30,566 nt of DNA from assembly GCF_021742065.1 (NCBI RefSeq), contig NZ_JAKKIE010000046.1:1-30566 (forward strand). Reading direction: 5' to 3'. Source of the stretch: Rhizorhapis sp. SPR117. GTDB lineage: Bacteria > Pseudomonadota > Alphaproteobacteria > Sphingomonadales > Sphingomonadaceae. Made by a program: the position numbers and the translations under genes. Positions 24,480 through 30,566 of this stretch are shown piece after piece; within the stretch, counting starts at the first letter, position 1; each line of letters begins with the position of its first letter. Below the pieces are notes generated by a model, which saw only the letters and a program-made list of their open reading frames with translations, searched no databases and was not told where the DNA came from.

Positions 24480-25621
24480 AAGACGTGTATATCATAGGGG
24501 CCGGGATCCATCCCTTCGGCCGGACTGATGGACGAAGCGGACGCGATCAGGGCGTATATGCTGTCCGCGAGGCGCTTGCCGACGCCGGAGTTGAGTGGAG
24601 CGCGTTGGGCGCGGCATTCGGCGGGTCCGACTCATCGGGTGGCGCCGACGTTATGGTCAACGACCTCGGTCTGACGGGCGTTCCCTTTACGAATGTCTAT
24701 AATGGGTGCGCTACAGGGGGGTCGTCCCTCGCGGCGGCACAGTCCAGTGTCGCGTCCGGAATGACCGACCTTGCCCTCGCCGTTGGGTTCGACAAGCATG
24801 AACGCGGCGCTTTTAATGCGTCTCCAGCGAAATACGGGCTGCCCGACTGGTATGGTCAGGCCGGTTTCATGCTTACAACACAGTTTTTCGCGTTGAAGAT
24901 CCAGCGCTATATGCAGCTGAACGACATAACTTCCGAAACTTTAGCGAGGGTGGCCGCGAAGGCCTTTCGTAATGGGGAGCGGACGGAACACGCTTGGCGT
25001 CGGTCGCCGGTGGATATGGAAACGATCCTGCAATCCCAGATGGTGAATGACCCACTGACCAAATACATGTTCTGCTCACCGGCAGAAGGTGGGGCGGCCC
25101 TAATTTTGGCTAGTGAGCGCAAGATGCGAGAGTTGGGTGCCGACGGTGTGCGGATCGCCTCCATCGCGGTGCGCACGAGGCCGGAAAATTCGTTCGAAGT
25201 GTTTCAGCCCAGCGTGAGTGTCGAACCCGGCGGGAAGCCAACCGAACTCGCTTCCCGGGCGGCCTTCGAGGCGGCCGGGATTGGTCCCGAAGATGTCGAT
25301 CTCGCCCAGCTTCAGGATACCGATTCCGGTGCCGAGATCATGCATATGGCCGAGAATGGTTTTTGCCGCGACGGGGAGCAGGAAGAATGGCTTCGGAACG
25401 GGCACACCGAGATCGGGGGCAAGCTGCCCGTCAACACCGATGGGGGATGTCTGGCCTGTGGGGAGCCGATCGGGGCGTCCGGCCTGCGGCAGGTATATGA
25501 AAATGTGCAGCAATTGCGCGGTCGAGCAGGCGCGCGACAGGTGCCTGGCCAGCCGAAGGTAGGCTACAGCCATGTTTACGGCGCACCGGGCGTGTCGGGC
25601 GTGGCCATTCTTCAACGTTAG
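24476..25621 (+). CDS. SCP2-type thiolase, Ltp2-like side-chain aldolase candidate
   Basis: A 381-residue non-decarboxylating thiolase-superfamily protein. The nucleophile-loop Cys is kept (NGCATGG, C78). The second site, normally His in HDCFT-like motifs, reads LQDTDSG (279-285). The third site has Glu in GEPIGASG (normally GHPxGASG). The end reads KVGYSHVYGAPG (Y368). This combination fits Ltp2-like aldolases, which cleave a beta-hydroxy acyl-CoA side chain by retro-aldol reaction and rely on tyrosines rather than the thiolase Cys-His pair. The real start is GTG at 24476 with GGAGG at 24464-24468, overlapping the DUF35 stop as GTGA. Expected product: a ketone nucleus plus acetyl- or propionyl-CoA. 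Assignment by motif memory, not alignment. Confidence 0.85.
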   Translation: MKDVYIIGAGIHPFGRTDGRSGRDQGVYAVREALADAGVEWSALGAAFGGSDSSGGADVMVNDLGLTGVPFTNVYNGCATGGSSLAAAQSSVASGMTDLALAVGFDKHERGAFNASPAKYGLPDWYGQAGFMLTTQFFALKIQRYMQLNDITSETLARVAAKAFRNGERTEHAWRRSPVDMETILQSQMVNDPLTKYMFCSPAEGGAALILASERKMRELGADGVRIASIAVRTRPENSFEVFQPSVSVEPGGKPTELASRAAFEAAGIGPEDVDLAQLQDTDSGAEIMHMAENGFCRDGEQEEWLRNGHTEIGGKLPVNTDGGCLACGEPIGASGLRQVYENVQQLRGRAGARQVPGQPKVGYSHVYGAPGVSGVAILQR

Positions 25622-25676
25622 ATGAGGACATTTGCGCCGTTCCAGTGCGGTTTGGCCATAGGAGTTTGATTATACC

Positions 25677-26882
25677 ATGCTGCAAAATTTGACCCCGGAC
25701 GTAGAGGAATTTCGCAACGAAGTCCGAGATTTTCTCGATCGAAACCTTGATGATGACCTGCGTCACGCGGCCGCCTATTCGACGGGAGTGTTTGCCGAAC
25801 CGGACATCGGCCTTCGCTGGCAGCGAATTCTGGATGAGAAGGGCTGGCTTACCTATTGCTGGCCGCCTGAAAATGGCGGAACGGGCTGGTCGCCTATCAA
25901 GCGGTATATCTTCGAAAGTGAATGCGCACTGGCCGGCGCTCCCGATATAGCGGGAATGGGTTTGAGGCTCCTTGGTCCGGTTCTATGTGCGTTCGGGACT
26001 AAAGAACAAAAAGAGCGTTTCCTTCCAGGAATTCGTTCCGGCGAAGATTACTGGTGTCAGGGTTTCTCGGAGCCGGGAAGCGGTTCGGACCTCGCCTCTG
26101 CAACCACTTCCGCCGTTTTACGGGACGGCCAATATGTGATAAATGGCTCGAAGATCTGGACCACTCATGCGCAGTTTGCCAACTGGATATTCTGTCTGGT
26201 TCGCACCGACAAGGCGGGCAGGAAGCAGGCTGGACTGTCGTTCCTCTTGGTTCCGATGGACCAGCCAGGCGTGCGTGTATCGCCAATTCTTTCCATGTCG
26301 GGCGATCACGAGGTTAACCAGGTATTCTTCGATGATGCTGTTGCCGATGCCGGGTATCTGATCGGTGAAGAGGGCGGGGGCTGGGCCATAACCAAGTTCC
26401 TGCTTGTGAATGAAAGGGCGGGATCGTGTTTCGCCCCCGGGTTACTGCGTAACACCGGCATTGCAGAGCAGGCTTTTGGTGAACTTCAAAGCGACGGTGC
26501 TGTTTCTCCCGATCGGTTACTATCGCTCAAACAACGATTGGAGGCCGCCCGCTTGCAGGTCGAAGCGTTCGAAATGCTCGAGCTTGAATTGCTTCATAAG
26601 GTGCAGGCTGGACAGGAGCCGGGCCCGTCGGCTTCCTTGATCAAGCTTGCCGCAAGCACATTGATGCAGAAAATCGATGAAATTTGCGTTGATCTTGTGC
26701 CCCTGGAAGGGCGGGCTTTGTTTGATTCCAATTCTCACACGAGAACTTACCCGGTGCGTTCTCAAATCGATTATCTTTCGCAGGTGGGGGTGTCGAAATA
26801 TCTCAATAACCGGGCGGCCACCATTTATGGTGGGTCGACCGAGATAATGAAAAATATCCTGGCGAATGAAATTCTTCACTAG
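25677..26882 (+). CDS. Acyl-CoA dehydrogenase, long subunit type (FadE29/ChsE2-like candidate)
   Basis: A 401-residue acyl-CoA dehydrogenase. Visible marks: CWPPENGGTGWSP (about 60-72), CQGFSEPGSGSDLASATT (about 125-142), INGSKIWTTHAQFANW (about 157-172) and the C-terminal YGGSTEIMKNILANEIL. Residues after about 250 contain a longer linker than in medium-chain enzymes. It follows the Ltp2-like gene by 55 bases, with AGGAG about 12 bases before the ATG. Its closest architectural partner is the short homologue at 22996-24090; in steroid degraders such pairs form alpha2beta2 dehydrogenases for three- or five-carbon side chains. Confidence 0.9.
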   Translation: MLQNLTPDVEEFRNEVRDFLDRNLDDDLRHAAAYSTGVFAEPDIGLRWQRILDEKGWLTYCWPPENGGTGWSPIKRYIFESECALAGAPDIAGMGLRLLGPVLCAFGTKEQKERFLPGIRSGEDYWCQGFSEPGSGSDLASATTSAVLRDGQYVINGSKIWTTHAQFANWIFCLVRTDKAGRKQAGLSFLLVPMDQPGVRVSPILSMSGDHEVNQVFFDDAVADAGYLIGEEGGGWAITKFLLVNERAGSCFAPGLLRNTGIAEQAFGELQSDGAVSPDRLLSLKQRLEAARLQVEAFEMLELELLHKVQAGQEPGPSASLIKLAASTLMQKIDEICVDLVPLEGRALFDSNSHTRTYPVRSQIDYLSQVGVSKYLNNRAATIYGGSTEIMKNILANEILH

Positions 26883-26927
26883 CATTCGCATCTGGAAAGG
26901 AAATCCGATGTGCGAAAGGGCGAACAC

Positions 26928-27911
26928 ATGACAACGATCAATTCACTTTCCAGTGAGACGGCGCGGACCATTTACCGCAAGGCCTATCTTATTAACCGGA
27001 CGGACGAGCGGTTTCGTGCGATGCTGACCAATGGCGAACTGGCGGTGGCCTATTACCCCGTTCGTGGGCACGAGGTGATCGCGGCTGCTGCGATGGCGGC
27101 GCTGGAGACAGAGGATTATCTGGTCACGACCTATCGCGGGCTTCACGATGCGTTGGCCAAGGGCATTCCCTCGCGCCTGTTATGGGCTGAGTTCGCGGGC
27201 AAGCGCACGGGCACGTGCAAGGGCAAGGGCGGGCCGATGCACATCACCCATCCCGAAACGGGCGTTATGGTCACCACCGGGATCGTGGGGTCGGGTATTC
27301 CGATTGCCAACGGACTGGCGATGTCATCCCAAATTCGTGGTGAGAACCGCGTGGCGGTAGCCAGCTTCGGTGACGGTGCCAGCAATATCGGTGCGTTCCA
27401 CGAAGCGCTCAACATGGCATCGGTGTGGAAATTGCCGGTGATCTTCCTGTGCCAGAACAACCAATATGCCGAACATACGACGCTTGCGGCCGGGACATCG
27501 GTATCCAGCATCGCGGAACGCGCGGCGGGGTATGGCATGCCCGGTGTGTCCTGCGACGGGCTCGATCCGGCCAGCGTTTATGAAGCGATGAGCGAAGCTG
27601 TCAACCGCGCACGCGCCGGTGACGGCCCGACCCTGCTCGAGGCGCGTACTTTCCGATTGCTGGGGCACATCTTCGGGGCGGATTACAGCTACGTTCCCAA
27701 GGAAGAGCTGAAGGCTGCGGAAGAACGTGCCAGCATGGCGAAGCTGCGCCAGTGGATCAGCGAGCGTCAGGTGTCCGAGGCGGATCTGACGCAGATCGAG
27801 CGGGAAGTCGATGCGGAGATCGACGAGGCCGTCGCCTTCGCGCTCGAAAGCGAACCGCCCGACCCGGACGAGATCAGGTTCGATATCTACGAAACGGAGC
27901 AGGCGGCATGA
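26928..27911 (+). CDS. 2-oxoacid dehydrogenase E1 component, alpha subunit
   Basis: A 327-residue thiamine-diphosphate subunit of the pyruvate/acetoin dehydrogenase type. The ThDP motif runs from GDG (148-150) to NN (177-178): FGDGASNIGAFHEALNMA then CQNNQYAEHT. GKGGPMHITH (about 99-108) is typical of acetoin/pyruvate dehydrogenase E1-alpha. The ATG at 26928 is chosen (AAAGGG 8 bases upstream); a GTG at 26910 is in frame. Its TGA overlaps the next ATG as ATGA. From about 27000 the DNA is visibly richer in G and C than the genes before it. In this cluster it may decarboxylate a 2-oxo acid or cleave an acetoin-like diketone arising from ring or side-chain breakdown. Confidence 0.92.
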   Translation: MTTINSLSSETARTIYRKAYLINRTDERFRAMLTNGELAVAYYPVRGHEVIAAAAMAALETEDYLVTTYRGLHDALAKGIPSRLLWAEFAGKRTGTCKGKGGPMHITHPETGVMVTTGIVGSGIPIANGLAMSSQIRGENRVAVASFGDGASNIGAFHEALNMASVWKLPVIFLCQNNQYAEHTTLAAGTSVSSIAERAAGYGMPGVSCDGLDPASVYEAMSEAVNRARAGDGPTLLEARTFRLLGHIFGADYSYVPKEELKAAEERASMAKLRQWISERQVSEADLTQIEREVDAEIDEAVAFALESEPPDPDEIRFDIYETEQAA

Positions 27912-28906
27912 GCGCGGAGAAGACAAGTTTTGCGCAGGCGCTGAACGCGGCTCTCGATGACGCAATGGCGGATGACGAGAATGTCATCATGCTGGGCGAA
28001 GATGTTGCCGACGAACAGGGGGGTGGCGTGTTCAAGGTCAGCAAGGGGCTGTCGGACAAGTATGGCACGAAGCGCGTGCGCTCCACGCCCATCTCAGAAC
28101 AGGCAATCATCGGCGCGGCTGTCGGGGCAGCCATCACCGGCATGCGCCCTGTGGCTGAAATCATGTTGATGAACTTCATCACCGTGGCGATGGACCAGCT
28201 GGTCAATCATGCTGCAAAGCTGCGGTTCATGTCCGGTGGACAGACGAATGTCCCGCTGGTCGTGCGAACAACCACCGGTGCGGGTGTAGGTTTCGGGGGA
28301 CAGCATTCCGATATGCTGGAAGCCTGGTTCGCTCATGTTCCGGGGATCAAGATCGCCACCGCATCCAATCCCGCGGATGCGTACGGCCTGATGCGATCGG
28401 CAATCGACGACGAAGACCCGACCATTCTTATCGAGAATATCACCCATTACGGAATGACCGGTCCGGCTGCCGAGCCGGGCTACCGCGTTCCGCTGGGTAA
28501 GGCGGCGATTTCGCGCGAGGGCGGGGACGTCACTCTCATAACCTATGGCCGGGGCGTCGGCGATTGCCTGAAGGCGGCGGACCAGCTTGCCGATGAAGGC
28601 ATCCAGGCGGAAGTCATCGACCTGCGCACCGTATCGCCCTGGGACGAAGAAGCTGTCCTGTCCTCGGTTGCCAAGACGAAGCGCGCGGTAATCGTGCACG
28701 AAGCGGTTCGTCCGTTCGGGGCTGGTGCGGAAATCTCCTCTCGTATTCATGAAGAACTGTTCGGCGAACTGGCCGGACCGGTCCAGCGCGTGGCATCCTA
28801 TCCATCGCCCGTTCCCTTCGCAAAACCGCTGGAAACGGCTTTCCTCTACAGCGTCGCAGACATTGTCCATGCAGCGCGTGAAACCACTCAAAAGAAAGCA
28901 CAATAA
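27908..28906 (+). CDS. 2-oxoacid dehydrogenase E1 component, beta subunit
   Basis: A 332-residue transketolase-like partner of the alpha subunit. Marks: VIMLGEDVADEQGG (about 26-39), TPISEQAIIGAAVGAA (about 59-74), GGQHSDMLEAW (about 138-148) and DLRTVSPWDEEAV near 239. It pairs with the preceding gene to form the alpha2beta2 E1. It starts in the ATGA overlap, and its TAA shares one base with the next ATG (TAATG), so all three genes are translationally coupled. The open frame extends upstream of 27908 inside the alpha gene, but that part is not E1-beta sequence. Confidence 0.93.
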   Translation: MSAEKTSFAQALNAALDDAMADDENVIMLGEDVADEQGGGVFKVSKGLSDKYGTKRVRSTPISEQAIIGAAVGAAITGMRPVAEIMLMNFITVAMDQLVNHAAKLRFMSGGQTNVPLVVRTTTGAGVGFGGQHSDMLEAWFAHVPGIKIATASNPADAYGLMRSAIDDEDPTILIENITHYGMTGPAAEPGYRVPLGKAAISREGGDVTLITYGRGVGDCLKAADQLADEGIQAEVIDLRTVSPWDEEAVLSSVAKTKRAVIVHEAVRPFGAGAEISSRIHEELFGELAGPVQRVASYPSPVPFAKPLETAFLYSVADIVHAARETTQKKAQ

Positions 28907-29136
28907 TGAGCGTAGAAGTTCGCATACCCAAGCTTGGCATGAGCACGGAAACCGCCACCCTTTCCGAATGGCACGTCGAAAACGGCGCGCAGGTGACCAA
29001 GGGCGCGCCGCTATATTCGGTCGAAACCGACAAATCGACGACCGAGGTTGACGCACCCGCCGATGGGCAGGTCGAGATCATCGGCGAAATCGACGCCGAA
29101 TACGAAGTGGGTGCACTGATCGCGCGGATTACCTGA
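28906..29136 (+). CDS. Stand-alone lipoyl-domain carrier protein
   Basis: A 76-residue protein made of one lipoyl domain only: IPKLGMSTETATLSEWHVE at the start and the lipoylation motif ETDKSTTEV with Lys43. An E2 protein would continue with an E1/E3-binding domain and a catalytic acyltransferase domain (over 300 residues more); here a normal stop follows at 29134-29136. The coupling to E1-alpha/beta implies that it receives the acyl or acetyl group from the E1. Either an E2 core is supplied from elsewhere or the acyl group is passed on in another way. It could also be an E2 gene cut at its 3' end, but the ending is clean. No E3 gene is in the window. Confidence 0.88.
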   Translation: MSVEVRIPKLGMSTETATLSEWHVENGAQVTKGAPLYSVETDKSTTEVDAPADGQVEIIGEIDAEYEVGALIARIT

Positions 29137-29310
29137 ATATGGCTAAACAGCACGGTAGTAAGCGGATGGAAGCATCTGGGTGTGCAAGCCGACTGGTGCT
29201 TCAGAGATTCGTGAGCAACGTCCATTCCCACAGGTGTTTTCCGACGCCGGAATAGTGTGGTTCGTCGTTAGTTGAAGTCGCCTTAGAATTCTGATGGGGT
29301 TTGATCGATT

Positions 29311-29622
29311 ATGGAAGAACTAGATGCTGGCGCGACGGATGACTACGGCGACCGCACAAGTAAGGTCCTGTCTGCTGAAGGGGGCCTCACGATTCTGGTA
29401 TGTAGGACGAAGGACGAATTCTACGCCGTTGAGAACCGATGTTCGCATCAGGAGCAGGCGCTCGAGGGTGGTGCCATCAAGAAATGCTATATTTTTTGTC
29501 CGGTCCATGGCGCCCGATTTGATCTTCGTGATGGCAAGCCTTCTGGAACACTTACGAAAAAGCCGATCCGAACATTTCCGGTACGCGAACAGAATGGGAG
29601 GGTGATTGTTACAGTGAGTTAA
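29311..29622 (+). CDS. Rieske [2Fe-2S] ferredoxin
   Basis: A 103-residue Rieske ferredoxin of the NirD/bphF type. Cluster ligands are C44, H46 (RCSHQ) and C63, H66 (CPVHGARFDL). The length and lack of other domains fit a soluble electron carrier for Rieske oxygenases. It is separated from the lipoyl gene by 174 bases, so it may have its own promoter. It is the only ferredoxin in the window and may serve all three Rieske oxygenases and possibly the P450; no ferredoxin reductase is seen. Confidence 0.93.
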   Translation: MEELDAGATDDYGDRTSKVLSAEGGLTILVCRTKDEFYAVENRCSHQEQALEGGAIKKCYIFCPVHGARFDLRDGKPSGTLTKKPIRTFPVREQNGRVIVTVS

Positions 29623-29757
29623 TTTTTCTTTAAACTGTAGCCCGTATACTGTGCGAGAACGATACCTGAATATCTCATGTTATTAAGGTTCGGACCCATT
29701 AACGGGATCCACATCGGAGTTGGATTGTGATCCAGTTGTCTCCAGCGAGGAGGCACA

Positions 29758-30443
29758 TTGGAAGGCTGATTTTTTCTGATTTTCGGATAAAAGATGGGCG
29801 CGGATCGAGCCGCTCTTGCCGACCGATACGCGCGGGATGCCGAGGGTTGATGACCGCCGCGTACTACCGGGGATCGGACATGCTTTGAAGAGTGGCGGTC
29901 GCTGGAGCGACTGTCCGGAACATGTCTACGGTTCGAAGAAGACGCGCTGCAACCAGTTCCTGCGCTGGGCCGAACGCGGTGTGTGGGAGCGGATTTTCGC
30001 TGAGCTTGCCGGGGTGGACGGTGTGCCGGAAAAGATATTCATCGACACCAGTAGCATCAAGGGCCACCGCACCCGCGGAGGTCAAAAAGGGGGCTTGCCT
30101 CATGGTATCGTCATCACCAAAGGCGGCCGGAACACCAAACGCCATGCCGTCTGGGACGCGAAAGGCAGTTCGCACATCCTCCTGCTGACGCCGGACAACA
30201 CGCATGACGCCAAGGTCGCTTTCCAGCCGATCAACACCGTGCCGCCATCTGACTATCTGGTCGCTGACTAAGGCTACGACAGCAACGCCCTGCGGGCATC
30301 GCTGATCGAGCGCGGCACGACGCCGGACCTCCCTTCAAAGTTCAGTCGCAAAATCCAAATCAAGCACGACCGAGAATCTACCGTCAGCGAAACGTCGTGG
30401 AGCGCATGTTCTGCCGCTTCAAGGACTGTGGTCTGAGCCCCTA
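29758..30443 (+). pseudogene. IS5-family transposase, decayed
   Basis: A second type of IS5 transposase with many lesions. The expected start codon reads AAG in the stretch before the W-to-stop change (FF-stop-FSDKRWARIEPLLP), so the open part begins only at 29816 with PTDTRGMPRVDDRR. The first catalytic Asp is seen in FIDTSSIKGHRT, and a second stop (30269-30271) falls where Lys or Arg precedes GYDSN. A frameshift after KIQIKHD separates the RQRNVVERMFCRFKD segment that carries the final catalytic residue. Homology ends at about 30430, just before an IS630-type start. The left inverted end was not resolved; GGTTCGGACCCATTAA near 29690 is a candidate. Confidence 0.8.
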
Positions 30444-30566
30444 GTCACCCGGAACTGTAATCCACCTCATTGATTCACGCCTCTTTGATGAGATGAACAA
30501 TGCTAGGTCGGCAGGCAGATGCGGTGGTATTGAGCGCCGAGGAGCGCGATCTTCTTGAGGCACAGG
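30444..30566 (+). mobile_element. IS630-type element, left end only (runs off window)
   Basis: Homology to the IS5 transposase is lost just before a TA (30442-30443), the target dinucleotide of IS630-family elements. A 56-base non-coding leader then precedes an IS630-like transposase start. The boundary is inferred and could be off by some bases. Confidence 0.45.
30500..30566 (+). CDS. IS630-family transposase, N-terminal fragment
   Basis: The last 22 codons of the window read MLGRQADAVVLSAEERDLLE and on to the edge. This matches the usual opening of IS630-type transposases (a short basic start, then LxxEER..LE leading into the first helix). Only the start is visible, so the family call rests on a short stretch. 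Confidence 0.55.
   Translation, partial: MLGRQADAVVLSAEERDLLEAQ

Noticed and set aside
28094..29056. 320-codon open frame on the minus strand
   Set aside because: It lies opposite the well-supported E1-beta and lipoyl genes, has no recognisable domain, and is the usual result of GC-rich coding DNA on the other strand.
29139..29255. 38-codon frame after the lipoyl gene (starts MAKQHGSKRM)
   Set aside because: No ribosome site, no homology, and it lies in a low-information spacer; I see no reason to call it a gene.
1..30566. The whole catabolic region as one composite transposon bounded by IS5 elements
   Set aside because: The IS5-type sequences at 1-810, 17162-17783 and 29758-30443 differ in sequence and state of decay, and no matching pair of ends or shared target duplication was found around the block.

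Overview
The window looks like part of a mobile catabolic island from an alphaproteobacterium, most likely a sphingomonad (Sphingomonadales). This is inferred from the gene set: SusC-like catabolic TonB receptors next to Rieske oxygenases, old-yellow-enzyme (OYE)/dienoyl-CoA-reductase-type flavoenzymes, a P450, acyl-CoA dehydrogenases, and IS5, IS3 and IS630 elements. No rRNA, tRNA, CRISPR array or replication gene was seen.

Layout. 1-810: an IS5-family element with a decayed transposase, cut by the end of an IS3-family element that runs off the left edge. 990-14888: first catabolic block, all on +: TonB-dependent receptor, Rieske oxygenase copy 1, NADP-dependent enone/alkene reductase, FMN/Fe-S/FAD ene-reductase, Rieske oxygenase copy 2 (nearly identical to copy 1), cytochrome P450, acyl-CoA dehydrogenase, SDR and acyl-CoA synthetase. 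14992-16005: YeiH-type putative sulfate exporter. 16103-16885 (-): LuxR-type regulator. 17162-17783: an internally deleted IS5 element with CTAG target duplications. 17884-18995: a scar in which the start of a second TonB receptor is joined to the end of a third ene-reductase. 19196-29622: second catabolic block, all on +: ene-reductase with altered cluster ligands, a different Rieske oxygenase, then a tight operon of acyl-CoA dehydrogenase, DUF35 protein, Ltp2-like thiolase/aldolase and a second acyl-CoA dehydrogenase. It continues with E1-alpha, E1-beta and a free lipoyl domain of a 2-oxoacid dehydrogenase, and a Rieske ferredoxin. 29758-30566: a decayed IS5 transposase abutting the start of an IS630-type transposase.

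How the genes may work together (inference). The receptor takes up a hydrophobic substrate. P450 and Rieske enzymes hydroxylate it, the SDR oxidises an alcohol, the ligase activates a carboxylate as CoA thioester, and the ene-reductases saturate conjugated double bonds. Paired acyl-CoA dehydrogenases plus the DUF35/Ltp2-like pair would desaturate a short branched side chain and cleave it by a retro-aldol step. The latter set resembles the actinobacterial igr operon for steroid side-chain removal (CYP125, ChsE1-ChsE2, ChsH1-ChsH2, Ltp2), but no MaoC-type hydratase is present here. A steroid, bile-acid-like or other polycyclic isoprenoid acid is the best substrate guess; the sequence does not prove it.

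The most notable points are the twin Rieske genes whose near-identity stops at the start and stop codons, the igr-like module without a hydratase and with a DUF35 protein lacking zinc-ribbon cysteines, the ene-reductase with a Cys-to-Ala cluster ligand and Tyr-to-Phe active-site change, the 2-oxoacid dehydrogenase with a stand-alone lipoyl carrier instead of an E2, and the TonB/ene-reductase deletion scar at a run of ten G.
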